Shown here in pieces: positions 26,991 through 36,362 of a DNA stretch of 64,000 bases. The first letter of the stretch is position 1, and each line of letters opens with the position of its first letter. The position numbers and the translations under genes are program-made. The notes beneath the pieces are model-generated. The model made no database searches and was not told the origin of the DNA. It saw only the letters and a program-made list of their open reading frames with translations. Location: NCBI RefSeq assembly GCF_902143515.1, contig NZ_CABFVD010000008.1, positions 724 to 64,723 of the forward strand. The letters are read 5' to 3'. The stretch comes from Hathewaya massiliensis (GTDB lineage Bacteria > Bacillota > Clostridia > Clostridiales > Clostridiaceae).

Positions 26991-28008
26991 TTCCATATAC
27001 CTCCGGATATACAGCTCTTGCCATAAATTCTATGCTCTCAACAAACTTATCACCAGGATTATATAAGAAATGACTTTGTGGTAAAAATACTATTTTGTTT
27101 TCTTTAACTGCCCTTAACTCTTTCCAAGCTGGATTATTTTCAAGATTTTTCTTCATAGATTTTTCTGCAAGTTCCCTTGAACTAACCATACTGGTTACTA
27201 AAATCATATCTGGGTCACTTTCAACTATTTTTTCCATACTAAAAGGTACATTTTCTTCTCCCATTTTTTCTGCCTTAAGTCCTTTTGCTATATTTTCCAA
27301 TTTAAGATTTTTAGCTACATTACCTGCAATACTGTTTTCTAACTTTAAGGAAACATCTTTTCCTGTAACGTATAGTATAGCTACTTTTTTAGGTTTTTTA
27401 GGAAGTTTATCTTCAATAGCTCTTTTCTTGTCCTCCATATCTTTTATTGTTTTTTCTACTTTATCCGTGTTTTCTGTTATTTTACCCATTATCCTAAACT
27501 TATCTAAAACATCTTCATAACTTCTCATATTTAAAGTTATAACAGGTATATTGCTTTTTTGAAGTATAGGAACAACCTTGTTTTGAAGACCAAATTGAGC
27601 TATAACAAGATCTGGTTTTAAAGATATAAGTTTTTCTATATCCACATTGTATACAGCCCCTACGCTCTCTAGCTTATCTGCTTCTGGTGGGACAAATCCC
27701 CCTCCCTTAGAATCAGTTTTTGTTATAGATTTACCTCCAGCCGCATATAAAATCCCCATATAAGTTGAAGATATAGCTGCAATTTTTTTAGGTTTTTTTT
27801 CTAATATTACTTCATTTTTTAAGTCATCTGTTATTTTTAATGGATAAGAGACTTTATTAGTTTCTTCTTTTTCCTCTTTTGATGCTTCTACTGAAGTAGT
27901 TTTTGCTTTGCTAGTTTTATCTTCATTTTTTTCCTTTGTGCCACATCCACTTAAAGTAACCATGGATGCTAATAGTAAAATTGATACAAGCCTTTGAATT
28001 TTTTTCAT
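26965..28008 (-). CDS. btuF: corrinoid-type ABC substrate-binding lipoprotein (BtuF-like)
   Basis: Extracellular binding protein of 347 residues anchored by a lipid. The signal peptide ends in the lipobox LSGC (about 19-22), and a Lys/Glu-rich linker (about 25-52) leads to the periplasmic-binding fold of the FecB/BtuF class. It is the first gene of the operon downstream of the cobalamin riboswitch (aptamer 28329-28485) and two terminators. The start at 28008 follows GGGGGTTATTAA. It delivers substrate to the permease/ATPase pair. Corrinoid specificity is inferred from regulation. A cobalt or siderophore ligand is not excluded. Confidence 0.85.
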   Translation of the reverse strand: MKKIQRLVSILLLASMVTLSGCGTKEKNEDKTSKAKTTSVEASKEEKEETNKVSYPLKITDDLKNEVILEKKPKKIAAISSTYMGILYAAGGKSITKTDSKGGGFVPPEADKLESVGAVYNVDIEKLISLKPDLVIAQFGLQNKVVPILQKSNIPVITLNMRSYEDVLDKFRIMGKITENTDKVEKTIKDMEDKKRAIEDKLPKKPKKVAILYVTGKDVSLKLENSIAGNVAKNLKLENIAKGLKAEKMGEENVPFSMEKIVESDPDMILVTSMVSSRELAEKSMKKNLENNPAWKELRAVKENKIVFLPQSHFLYNPGDKFVESIEFMARAVYPEVYGNVEEMGIK

Positions 28009-28085
28009 TTAATAACCCCCATTATGTATTAGGCATAGAGAAAAGTTAATTTAAACTTTTGCTTTAACCTTTTTATTTAATTAAA

Positions 28086-28132
28086 TAAAAAAAGCTATAC
28101 CAAGTAATTTTACAAATTACTTGGATATAGCT
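28086..28132 (-). terminator. second leader terminator of the cobalamin operon
   Basis: Near-perfect stem AGCTATA-CCAAGTAATTT with AAATTACTTGG-ATATAGCT (28093-28110 with 28114-28132) around a 3-base loop, followed on the minus strand by TTTTTTT. It lies between the riboswitch and btuF. Confidence 0.85.
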
Positions 28133-28222
28133 CTCAGTGATACCAAATATTTGGAAAATGTTATATTAATAGTCTATATATTTAATATATATAGACTTAT
28201 TAAACAATTTTAAAACATAAAC

Positions 28223-28244
28223 AAAAAAACTCCTATCGGAGTTT
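28223..28244 (-). terminator. first leader terminator of the cobalamin operon
   Basis: Short 7-bp stem AAACTCC/GGAGTTT with a GATA loop, followed on the minus strand by TTTTTTTG. It is about 85 bases after the aptamer and is probably the expression platform. Confidence 0.8.
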
Positions 28245-28328
28245 GTATGCACAAATATTAAAAAGCTTAGATAAAGATAGCCTTTTATATAAGAGCACAT
28301 CATTTTCCCACCGAAAACTATGCTTAGA

Positions 28329-28485
28329 TATTAGGCAGGTCTCCTGACTTACACTTCACCCTTGTCCTACCTTCCCAGAACATATTAGTTCCAGTGGTTT
28401 TAGGATTCGTCTGTGCTTACAGTAGCGGGGGCTGTAACGGATTTTAACCGTTTTCCCTATTAATTCCTTAAAAGGAAACCTAATA
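28329..28485 (-). ncRNA. cobalamin riboswitch (B12 box)
   Basis: Aptamer closed by P1 CCTAATA/TATTAGG (28479-28485 with 28329-28335). The B12 box AAGTCAGGAGACCTGCC is near the 3' side (about 28333-28350). The conserved core GCCCCCGCTACTGTAAGCAC sits in the middle. It heads btuFCD-cobN-chlI-chlD. Adenosylcobalamin binding would favour the terminators at 28223-28244 and 28086-28132, so the operon is expressed when cobalamin is low. Confidence 0.95.
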
Positions 28486-28575
28486 CTACGATATATTATA
28501 TTTTCCACAAGTCTTATGTTATAATATTTTAGTTTTAATGTCAACTTAAAATATAGTAATTTCTAATCTAATTTA

Positions 28576-29793
28576 TTACATATAAATAACCATATTTACC
28601 CATTCAACCGATTCAATATACATTTTATATAATTCTTTTTTGTCTATATTTATTTTCTTACAATAATACTCTACCTTATCCCATTGTGCTCTCTCATAAT
28701 TATAAATCAGTTTATAAATATAATAAAATATGTTTTCTTCAACACCTAGTAATGCTAATTTTATATCTTCACCTATATAAATTTCATTTAAAACCTCTTC
28801 TAATTCCATATCTAGTAAGACATCTACCATAGAAATCATGCCCATCATATAAACTTCAAAACTTTTTTCTTTAAATTTTGTATTATTACATAAAAGTTCT
28901 CCAAATTTTGCTCTTATTAAACTTATTTTTAATAACTCTGAAGGTTTGTCTTCAGTTAAACCCCTAAGAGCAATTAAATATAACCAATTAACGACGTCTC
29001 TTTCTCCTATTAAAGCTATAGCATGTTTAATTGATGTAACCCTACTTTTAAAACCAAAAGAAGAAGAATTTATTAGTTTTAAAAACTTATAGGATAAGGA
29101 TACATCTTTCATTATAATAGATTCCAAATGTTCTAAATTTATATTCCTTGAATAAATTTCATTCATTATATTTATACTATTTAGTTTTGAAACTGGGATA
29201 TCTCTGCCAGAAATTATATCTGGTCTGCAAAAATAGTATCCCTGAAAATAAACATAACCATACTCCATAGCCTCTTTAAAGTCATCATAAGTTTCAACTT
29301 TTTCAGCTAAAAACCTTATATTTCTTGTTTTTAATCTTTCTATAATTCGCTTTCGTTCTATACCCTTAGTAGCCAAAAAATCTACTTTTATTATATCTGC
29401 CACATCTATTAATGCATTGTATTCTTTACTAATTATAAAATCATCTAGTGCTATGGTATAACCCTTTGATTTTAATGTCTTACACTTATCTAGAATTTCT
29501 TTGGAAGGAGTTACATTCTCTAGGACTTCGATAACTACATTTTTTATTGGGAGCATATGGGGTATATTTTTTTTGATAAGTTCTTCTGTAAAGTTTACAT
29601 AAGTGGTCTTCCCATCTGTTATATTTTCTATGCCCATAGTTATAAAACTATTTGCTATAACACTTAAAGTTGCGTTTTCACCATTTATAGCATTATATTT
29701 ATTTTCCTTTGGGTTGCTCCTATACAATAACTCATAAGCAACAGTATCACCATTTCTATTTAATATAGGTTGTCTACCAATAAAAACCTCCAA
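28576..29793 (-). CDS. EAL-HDOD signalling protein (CdgJ/YuxH-type)
   Basis: Cytoplasmic two-domain protein of 405 residues. The N-terminal EAL-related domain (about 1-200) has FIGRQPILNRNGDTVAYELLYR: the catalytic EAL triplet reads ELL, and VIEVLENV replaces the next conserved block. It is therefore unlikely to hydrolyse c-di-GMP. The C-terminal HDOD domain (about 200-390, VSLSYKFLKLINSSSFGF) lacks a catalytic HD pair. Such proteins serve as scaffolds linked to motility or c-di-GMP in other bacteria. The start is TTG at 29793, eight bases after AAAGGAG. It is followed by an inverted repeat (29960-30004) belonging to the next receptor gene. Confidence 0.88.
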   Translation of the reverse strand: MEVFIGRQPILNRNGDTVAYELLYRSNPKENKYNAINGENATLSVIANSFITMGIENITDGKTTYVNFTEELIKKNIPHMLPIKNVVIEVLENVTPSKEILDKCKTLKSKGYTIALDDFIISKEYNALIDVADIIKVDFLATKGIERKRIIERLKTRNIRFLAEKVETYDDFKEAMEYGYVYFQGYYFCRPDIISGRDIPVSKLNSINIMNEIYSRNINLEHLESIIMKDVSLSYKFLKLINSSSFGFKSRVTSIKHAIALIGERDVVNWLYLIALRGLTEDKPSELLKISLIRAKFGELLCNNTKFKEKSFEVYMMGMISMVDVLLDMELEEVLNEIYIGEDIKLALLGVEENIFYYIYKLIYNYERAQWDKVEYYCKKINIDKKELYKMYIESVEWVNMVIYM

Positions 29794-29949
29794 AAAACCA
29801 CTCCTTTATATTATGTGAAAGTCAAGTAGGATTTAATTACATTTTTAAATCATACTTTCTATTCCTATACTATTATATATAAAACTAGATAATATTACTA
29901 CATATTTATATAAGGTTAGATTAATTTCAACAAAATTATTTAATAAATC

Positions 29950-30004
29950 AAAAAAATATCCCTTAAGTAGCTATATATAATTTAAAATAATAGCTACTTA
30001 AGGG
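29950..30004 (-). terminator. terminator of the second chemoreceptor gene
   Basis: Perfect 14-bp stem CCCTTAAGTAGCTA/TAGCTACTTAAGGG (29960-29973 with 29991-30004), then TATTTTTTT on the minus strand. Confidence 0.88.
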
Positions 30005-30020
30005 AGTTTTATGCTAAAAG

Positions 30021-31754
30021 TTATTTAATATTATTTATTTCTCTAATTTTAAACTTATTAATACTCTCTTCAAGCTCTATAGTAAGGTTACTTAAATCAT
30101 TAGCCGTCTTAGCCACCTCTTGTGAAGATGAATTCATTTCCTCTGAGGATGCCGCAATCTCTTGTGAGGATGCTGACACTTCTTCAGCTATAGAAGATGT
30201 ACCCTCCACTTTTTGAAAAATATTGTTTTTCTCAGAATCTATAAATTCTGAAGACTTATCTAAGGAACTAATTTGCGGTAAAACTTCCTCAATAGATTTT
30301 AAAATTTCTTCAAAAGAATAAAGAGATTCGGATATAACCTCTGAAGAATCCTTTAATCTTGCACCTATTGTATCCGTGTCCTCTACTATAATCTTAGTTT
30401 CATCTGATATATTATTTACTATAATGCTAATATTATTTGAAGACTCTTTACTTTGTTCTGCAAGTTTTCTAATTTCTTCAGCTACTACAGCAAAACCTCT
30501 ACCTGAATCTCCTGCACGCGCTGCCTCTATAGCAGCATTTAGTGCTAAAAGATTAGTTTGTTCTGCCACATTATTTATTAAAACTGTTATTTCATTTATT
30601 TTATTAATATTGTTCCCTAAGCCCCCTATCTTTTCAGCAAAATTCTTAAAGGTTTCTCCCACAAATTTAAAAGAACTATTTAAAGTAGTCATTTTATCAC
30701 TATTATTTTTAGCCGTTTCACCTATTTTATTTGAACTATTATTTAAGTCAGTTATACTAGAGGCAACCTCTTCTATAGCATGGCCAAATTCATTTAATAT
30801 GTTAGTTACATCTATTAATTCTTGTGCTTGTTCCCCTGTTCCCTTAGCCACATCATTAATAGCATTAGCTACATTATGTGATGAAGATGCCATTTCCTCT
30901 GATATAGCACTTAAATTTTCAGAAGAAGTAGTTATTAAATTTATTTTTTCCTTTAAGGATTTTATAATGTTCGAGAAACTATCTAAGGTATTTTTAATAT
31001 CTAACTTCATTTCTTCAAATTCATTTCTACCATTATTTTGAACTTCTATATCCAAGTTGCCTGAGGCCATTTCCTTAAATATATATGACATCTCTTTCAA
31101 ATAAGTTTTCATAGTTTTAATTATAATTAATGATAGTATTCCAAAAACTACAATACTCATAATAAGTATACATATAAGGATATTTCTATTAACTTTAAAT
31201 ATACTGTCACTTTCTAATTTATCTTCATCAGCACACTTAATATCATAAACTGATAATTCCTCTAAAGCCTTTTCTATTTCATTTCCTAGATCTGTTATCT
31301 TATCTCCATCTTCCTTTGAAAAACGTTTTCCTTCCTTAGAACTTATAACAGCCTTTTTTGCTAATTCTAAATATGTATTATAATTATCCTCAAAACTCTT
31401 AAGAAATTTCCTCTCTGTTTCATCAGATGGTGTAGATGTATATTCTTTATAATTTTCCATTATAATTTTGTTATCTTCTTCTATATTACGCATATATACA
31501 TCATCATAATTTAGATCCGCATTAGCTGCATTTAATCTAATAGATATAAACTTTTCCTTTATATTAGCTATATTGTTTATTGGAAGTAGTAATTCATCAT
31601 ACATATTTTTAACATTATTATTAACCTTAGATGTAGCTACTGTACCAAAAATTCCTGTAAGTAAATTAAAACTCATTCCTAAAAAAGCTAGAAGTAATAC
31701 AAGATGGGTTATTTTAAAATTTCTAACCCCATTAACTTTAATTCTTTGTTTCAA
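30021..31754 (-). CDS. methyl-accepting chemotaxis protein, four-helix-bundle sensor
   Basis: Chemoreceptor of 577 residues. The layout is a transmembrane segment (about 17-39), an extracellular four-helix-bundle sensor (about 40-190), a second transmembrane segment (about 192-213), HAMP (about 214-268) and a signalling domain with hairpin tip [22 protein letters not shown] (about 395-415). The start is TTG at 31754, behind AGGGGG. It differs from the receptor at 5389-7485 mainly in the sensor. A palindromic element (31799-31832) lies just upstream. It is transcribed alone with its own terminator. The ligand is unknown. Confidence 0.92.
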   Translation of the reverse strand: MKQRIKVNGVRNFKITHLVLLLAFLGMSFNLLTGIFGTVATSKVNNNVKNMYDELLLPINNIANIKEKFISIRLNAANADLNYDDVYMRNIEEDNKIIMENYKEYTSTPSDETERKFLKSFEDNYNTYLELAKKAVISSKEGKRFSKEDGDKITDLGNEIEKALEELSVYDIKCADEDKLESDSIFKVNRNILICILIMSIVVFGILSLIIIKTMKTYLKEMSYIFKEMASGNLDIEVQNNGRNEFEEMKLDIKNTLDSFSNIIKSLKEKINLITTSSENLSAISEEMASSSHNVANAINDVAKGTGEQAQELIDVTNILNEFGHAIEEVASSITDLNNSSNKIGETAKNNSDKMTTLNSSFKFVGETFKNFAEKIGGLGNNINKINEITVLINNVAEQTNLLALNAAIEAARAGDSGRGFAVVAEEIRKLAEQSKESSNNISIIVNNISDETKIIVEDTDTIGARLKDSSEVISESLYSFEEILKSIEEVLPQISSLDKSSEFIDSEKNNIFQKVEGTSSIAEEVSASSQEIAASSEEMNSSSQEVAKTANDLSNLTIELEESINKFKIREINNIK

Positions 31755-31798
31755 AGCTATTCCCCCTTATGTTTTCTACAATATTTAAAGTTTATTTC

Positions 31799-31832
31799 AG
31801 GCTGTGTTAGATTGAACTATCTGACATAGTCT
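31799..31832. repeat. palindromic element, member 2
   Basis: Arms AGGCTGTGTTAGAT (31799-31812) and ATCTGACATAGTCT (31819-31832) pair fully if three G-T pairs are allowed. The ends resemble those of 15532-15583. It sits 45 bases upstream of the chemoreceptor start. Confidence 0.45.
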
Positions 31833-32136
31833 TATTTTAATATAAAATATGAAAATAGTTATTAAATAATTATTAATATTTTCATCTTATGTATAATATC
31901 GTATATTTAAGATATTACTTAAATGATTATACTTAAAGTTTTTAATTTACTATATCCATATATCATAGAATTATATTTTAAAACAAATTCTATGCTAAAA
32001 CAAATTAAATTTCATAGAATTTATTTTAAAAGACCTATATAATCTATAATGAAGAAACTTATAATGTGCTTTATATATTAATATATTATAAATAAAATAT
32101 TTGTAATTAAATCATAGAAAGGAAAGGAATTTATTT
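31833..32136. other. AT-rich intergenic stretch before the pseudouridine synthase
   Basis: It holds an inverted repeat AAATTCTATG...CATAGAATTT (about 31985-32022). No promoter of good quality, RNA gene or reading frame is recognised otherwise. Confidence 0.3.
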
Positions 32137-32856
32137 ATGAGATTAAACAAATTTATTAGTGAAAAAGGGATCTGCTCAAGAAGAGAAGCTGATAGATTAA
32201 TAAAATCAGGAAAAGTTAAGGTAAATGGTAGTATAGCAGAGCTAGGTCTTGAAGTTACAGAAGATGATTATGTTTTAGTTAATAATCGTCCCTTAAAAAA
32301 ACGTGATGACTTAGTTTACATAGCTTTTAACAAACCTGTTGGGATTACCTGCACCACTGATAGAAGTATTAAAGGAAACATTATAGATTATGTAAACTAT
32401 CCAAAAAGGATATTTCATATAGGAAGACTGGATAAACCTTCTCAAGGACTAATATTTCTAACCAATGATGGTGACATTGTAAATAAAATTTTAAGAGCTG
32501 GAAATAATCACGACAAAGAATATATAGTTACTGTAGATAAACCTATTACAAAGGAGTTTATAGCAAAAATGGGTAGTGGAATTCCTATCCTAGGTAAAAT
32601 AACAAAGAAATGTTTTGTAAAAAAGGAAAGCAAATATGTGTTTAGAATAATATTAACGGAAGGTCTTAATAGGCAAATTAGAAGAATGTGTGAATACCTT
32701 GGTTATAATGTAAAAAAACTTCTAAGAATTAGAATTATGAATGTAACTATAGATGGAATTCCAGAAGGAAAATGGAGATATCTAAGTAAAAATGAATTAG
32801 ATAAATTAAATGAGTTAGTAAAATCATCAGTTAAAACAGAAGAAGGTTCTATATAA
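32137..32856 (+). CDS. rluF: RluF-type rRNA pseudouridine synthase
   Basis: RNA-modifying enzyme of 239 residues that isomerises uridine in 23S rRNA. E. coli RluF acts at U2604. The S4 RNA-binding domain is at 1-60 ([30 protein letters not shown]). The RsuA-family catalytic domain follows, with [17 protein letters not shown] (about 108-124), which contains the catalytic aspartate, and a late [25 protein letters not shown] (about 175). The start at 32137 follows AAAGGAAAGG. The distinction RluF versus RluB or RsuA rests on overall sequence and is fairly firm. The gene stands alone. Confidence 0.88.
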   Translation: MRLNKFISEKGICSRREADRLIKSGKVKVNGSIAELGLEVTEDDYVLVNNRPLKKRDDLVYIAFNKPVGITCTTDRSIKGNIIDYVNYPKRIFHIGRLDKPSQGLIFLTNDGDIVNKILRAGNNHDKEYIVTVDKPITKEFIAKMGSGIPILGKITKKCFVKKESKYVFRIILTEGLNRQIRRMCEYLGYNVKKLLRIRIMNVTIDGIPEGKWRYLSKNELDKLNELVKSSVKTEEGSI

Positions 32857-32910
32857 TAAAAAATATAATAATTAAATTTATATACAAAAGTAACCTATAA
32901 ATAAATTTCT

Positions 32911-32987
32911 AAGCTTCAAAAGGATTCCCTCCCTCTGAAGCTTATCAACAGACTTCTTAGGAGTTTTACTCCTTAGAAGTCGTTATC
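32911..32987. other. two hairpins between the pseudouridine synthase and SulP genes
   Basis: The first is AAGCTTCA...TGAAGCTT (about 32910-32943) and the second GACTTCTTAGGAGT...ACTCCTTAGAAGTC (about 32950-32980). Neither has a strong U-run. They may serve both convergent genes as terminators. Confidence 0.4.
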
Positions 32988-33015
32988 CTTTAAGGGAAAT
33001 CATTATTAATTATTC

Positions 33016-34656
33016 TTAGCCCACTAAAATATTTGCCCTTTCAATGGCCTCATCTATATTATTGCAGAAGCTTGACTCCCCAATTATTTCTACAAATCCG
33101 TACTTCTTAAGCATTTCCATAGGTTGTTCTTGAAGTTCTAGCATAATTAACTTGGTTTTATTCTTTTTACAAATATCATATAACATTTCAAAAGAATGAT
33201 ATGCTGTAGCATCCATAAATGGTACCTTACTCATTTTTATTATTAATATTTTGGGTGGTGTTCCCATTTCCCTAATAGCACTTACAAATTTGTTTGCAGC
33301 TCCAAAAAAGAATGGACCACTTATTTCATAAACCGAAATATCCTTTGGTATCTTAATACTATCTATTAAATCATTTACGTCATTATCTTCCAAATCATCT
33401 AATACACACTCCACCTTGGTAATCTCAGCCATCTTTTTCATAAATAAAAATGAGGAAAGCACAACTCCAACTCCAATAGCAACGACTAAGTCTAAGAAAA
33501 CAGTCAAAAAGAATGTAACTATAAATACTATAGCATCACTTTTAGGAGCCTTAAATATATCTTTAAAAGCTTCCCATTCCCCCATATTATAAGATACCAT
33601 AACCAATACCGCTGCCAATGAAGACATGGGCACTAATTTTACATAAGGCATAAATAATAGCATAATAATTAAAAGTGTAAGAGAATGAACTATGCCTGCC
33701 ACAGGAGTTCTTCCACCATTTTTCACATTAGCTGCTGTTCTTGCAATAGCACCTGTAACTGGTATACCACCAAAAATTCCTGAAAAAACATTTGCAGCAC
33801 CTTCTCCTATTAGCTCCATATTAGAACGATGCTTTCCACCAATCATTCCATCTGCAACCACAGCAGATAATAATGATTCCACCCCTGCTAATATAGCAAT
33901 AGTTAATGCCGGAAGCATAAGCTCATTTATCATTGTTAAATTTACCTTTGGCATAATCAATTTCGGGAGTGAGGAAGAAAGCTCACCAAATTGACTTCCT
34001 ATAGTATTAATATTTAAACTAAATATCATGGTAACCACGGTGCTTATTACTATAGCAATAAAAGTTCCAGGGATTTTTTTATTAATTTTAGGCCATAAAA
34101 CAATTATTCCAAGAGTTAAAAAAGCAATAAATAAACTTTGTAAATTTATACTATGTATACTATTAAAATAAGCTATCCATTTATTTATAAACTCAGAAGG
34201 AACTGATTTCATTTGAAGTCCTAAAAAATCCTTTATCTGAGTTGAAAAAATAACTATGGCTATGCCACTTGTAAAACCAGTAGTTATAGAGGATGGTATA
34301 TATTTTATTAAACTACCAAGCTTTAAAAATCCCATAATAATTAAAAAAATCCCTGCCATTATAGTTGCTACTGTAAGACCATCTATTCCATATTTTTGTA
34401 TGATCCCATATACGATAACTACAAAAGCTCCTGTAGGTCCACCTATTTGAACCCTACTTCCACCTAAAAGTGAAACTATAAAACCTCCAATAATTGCAGT
34501 ATACAGTCCTTTTTCTGGTGACACTCCAGATGCTATACCAAGTGCTATAGACAGTGGAAGTGCAATTATTGCAACGATAATACCTGAGATAAAATCCTTT
34601 AAAAATTGTTCTTTTGTGTAACCTTTTAAACATGTAATTGACTTTGGAACTAACAT
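33016..34656 (-). CDS. SulP/SLC26-family anion transporter with STAS domain
   Basis: Membrane anion transporter of 546 residues. It has 12-14 membrane helices (about 20-410) with the SulP start ITCLKGYTKEQFLKDFISGIIVAIIALPLSIALGIASGV and the conserved GGSRVQIGGPTGAFVVIVYGI (about 64-85). A C-terminal STAS domain (about 435-545) has VPFMDATAYHSFEMLYD. Substrates in the family include sulfate, bicarbonate and dicarboxylates; which one applies here is not visible. The start at 34656 is preceded by AAGGGGG. It stands downstream of cspB with a terminator between them. Confidence 0.9.
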   Translation of the reverse strand: MLVPKSITCLKGYTKEQFLKDFISGIIVAIIALPLSIALGIASGVSPEKGLYTAIIGGFIVSLLGGSRVQIGGPTGAFVVIVYGIIQKYGIDGLTVATIMAGIFLIIMGFLKLGSLIKYIPSSITTGFTSGIAIVIFSTQIKDFLGLQMKSVPSEFINKWIAYFNSIHSINLQSLFIAFLTLGIIVLWPKINKKIPGTFIAIVISTVVTMIFSLNINTIGSQFGELSSSLPKLIMPKVNLTMINELMLPALTIAILAGVESLLSAVVADGMIGGKHRSNMELIGEGAANVFSGIFGGIPVTGAIARTAANVKNGGRTPVAGIVHSLTLLIIMLLFMPYVKLVPMSSLAAVLVMVSYNMGEWEAFKDIFKAPKSDAIVFIVTFFLTVFLDLVVAIGVGVVLSSFLFMKKMAEITKVECVLDDLEDNDVNDLIDSIKIPKDISVYEISGPFFFGAANKFVSAIREMGTPPKILIIKMSKVPFMDATAYHSFEMLYDICKKNKTKLIMLELQEQPMEMLKKYGFVEIIGESSFCNNIDEAIERANILVG

Positions 34657-34675
34657 AATTATCCCCCTTTTAAGA

Positions 34676-34710
34676 CGTAAAAAAAACCTAAAGATTTATC
34701 TTTAGGTTTC
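34676..34710 (-). terminator. terminator of the cold-shock gene
   Basis: 11-bp stem AAACCTAAAGA/TCTTTAGGTTT (34684-34694 with 34699-34709), then TTTTTT on the minus strand. Confidence 0.88.
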
Positions 34711-34722
34711 AAAAGTCTATTA

Positions 34723-34920
34723 CTAGATTGTTTGTATATTTTCAGCTTGAGGGCCTTTAGGTCCTTGAACAACTTCAAAAGAAACCTTTTGTCCTTCTTC
34801 TAAAGTCTTGAATCCTTCTTTTTGGATTTGAGAGAAATGTGCAAATACATCATTTCCTTCTTCTGTTGTTATAAATCCAAATCCCTTTTCTGAATTAAAC
34901 CATTTAACTGTTCCTGTCAT
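34723..34920 (-). CDS. cspB: cold-shock protein, CspA/CspB family
   Basis: Small RNA chaperone of 65 residues. It is a single cold-shock (OB-fold) domain with RNP1 KGFGFI (about 13-18) and RNP2 VFAHF (about 26-30). Such proteins melt RNA structure at low temperature. It starts at ATG 34920 after CGGAGGTACGAAAC. A long leader (about 150 bases from the promoter at 35078-35106) carries a 13-bp stem right beside the ribosome site, so post-transcriptional temperature control is likely. It is monocistronic with a strong terminator. Confidence 0.95.
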   Translation of the reverse strand: MTGTVKWFNSEKGFGFITTEEGNDVFAHFSQIQKEGFKTLEEGQKVSFEVVQGPKGPQAENIQTI

Positions 34921-34932
34921 GTTTCGTACCTC

Positions 34933-34987
34933 CGAAATTTTTATTCCTTTAATTCTTTGTAAAAATATTTCATTAATAAAAATTTCG
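34933..34987 (-). promoter_or_regulatory. 13-bp leader stem next to the cspB ribosome site
   Basis: Perfect inverted repeat CGAAATTTTTATT/AATAAAAATTTCG at 34987-34975 and 34945-34933 (minus strand), with a 29-base loop. The first G of the GGAGG site is already in the stem. It resembles cold-shock leaders that refold with temperature. The function is inferred. Confidence 0.55.
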
Positions 34988-35077
34988 AAATATAAATACT
35001 GAAGTTAATACTAACTTAGATAATTTCAAAACTATTAATATAACAAATCATTTACTTCTGAATTAAGGTTCTTTTAT

Positions 35078-35106
35078 ATTATATAATACAATAAAAAATA
35101 AATCAA
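35078..35106 (-). promoter_or_regulatory. promoter of the cold-shock gene
   Basis: Minus strand TTGATT (35106-35101), a 17-base spacer and TATAAT (35083-35078). The predicted start near 35071 gives a leader of about 150 bases. Confidence 0.75.
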
Positions 35107-35250
35107 GTGTTTTTAGTAATTTAATATAAAATTTATTTTATATATTTTAAATACTTATTATATGCTTATTTCCTATAATATTTTAACCTCTATTTATACG
35201 ATGACTACTCAATCTAAAACCCCCAAAGACAACAACTTTGTTTATAACTT

Positions 35251-36345
35251 TTACCCACTATGTTCTTTTAAAAACTTTTTCTTTATAATGCCTGAAATAA
35301 ATATAAATAATGGAAATAATATTTGAATAAAGAAACCATATGTAGGCCAGTACTTCCCAACAAATTCCATAGCCTCTGTAACTCCGCTAAACATTATATA
35401 AGAAAGGTTTAGCAATAAAAAAACCACAGGCACTAATATATCTCTATAATCATTTAAGCTAAAAACCTCTTCAATCCCCTTTGAAGCACTTAGTATGCAA
35501 TAGGTTATTTCAAGAAACTGTATTATGGTAAAAGCTATAGAAACTACTATCTCTATTCTTTGAAATTCGCCTCCCCATTTTAATCTTTTTATACTTTCAT
35601 AACCAGCATAATAGAAATGAGAATAAGCTTCCCCACCTATTAACATTATATTTATTATAGTTGATATGGTAACAAAAATTCCTCCAATAATTAAGGGTTT
35701 TAAAAATATATTTTTATTTTTTTCATTTCCCTTTATATAATCAAAAAAACCTACAAATATAAAAACTTCTGTAAAAGGAAAGGCAGTTATTGCAAAAGAT
35801 TCCTTTAATACAGTTTTAAAATCAGTAAATATAATTGGGTATATATTTATTGTTTGCATTTGGGGGATTAAAAGTATCCATGTTAAAATAACAAAAATTA
35901 TTATTTTTCTTATAAAAAAATGGGACCAAGCAGATAATACCTCAATTCCACTCCGTAATATCCAAATGCTAAGTACTCCTATAAATAACATGGTAATAAA
36001 CTTAGGTGTATTAAAAAGAGCTGTTAACTTTATGAAATCTATAAAATCATTTAAGATATATGCCCCAAGAAAAATCATATGTAATATAGGAATTATATTT
36101 AATATGGTACCAATTTTTTTACCGAAAATTTCGGTTATAACTTGATAAAAATTCTTTTGGGGATATAAATCTAAGATTCTACCATACATTAAAATAATAG
36201 GGATACTCATAACCATTCCTATTAAAGTAACAACCCAAGCATGCTGTTTTACTTTTCCTCCAAGACTAAATAATAAATAGGCACCTATGCAATAACTAAA
36301 AATAAGAAGTTGCATTTGTTTTTTAGTTATAACCTCATTATTCAT
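35251..36345 (-). CDS. spore germinant-receptor subunit B (GerAB/GerKB family)
   Basis: Inner-membrane protein of 364 residues with ten hydrophobic helices in the amino-acid/polyamine permease fold. It is the germinant-binding subunit of GerA-type receptors. The start MNNEVITKKQMQLLIFSYCIGAYLLFSLGG is typical. It is the last gene of the A-C-D-B operon and is separated by 17 bases from the small gene upstream. Receptors act in the spore inner membrane and trigger germination when amino acids or sugars bind. Which germinant is sensed cannot be read from sequence. Confidence 0.9.
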   Translation of the reverse strand: MNNEVITKKQMQLLIFSYCIGAYLLFSLGGKVKQHAWVVTLIGMVMSIPIILMYGRILDLYPQKNFYQVITEIFGKKIGTILNIIPILHMIFLGAYILNDFIDFIKLTALFNTPKFITMLFIGVLSIWILRSGIEVLSAWSHFFIRKIIIFVILTWILLIPQMQTINIYPIIFTDFKTVLKESFAITAFPFTEVFIFVGFFDYIKGNEKNKNIFLKPLIIGGIFVTISTIINIMLIGGEAYSHFYYAGYESIKRLKWGGEFQRIEIVVSIAFTIIQFLEITYCILSASKGIEEVFSLNDYRDILVPVVFLLLNLSYIMFSGVTEAMEFVGKYWPTYGFFIQILFPLFIFISGIIKKKFLKEHSG

Positions 36346-36362
36346 GGTCTCCTTGTCACCCC

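Noticed and set aside
28356-28544. 62-residue frame upstream of the binding-protein gene
   Set aside because: It lies inside the cobalamin riboswitch and has no protein-like features.
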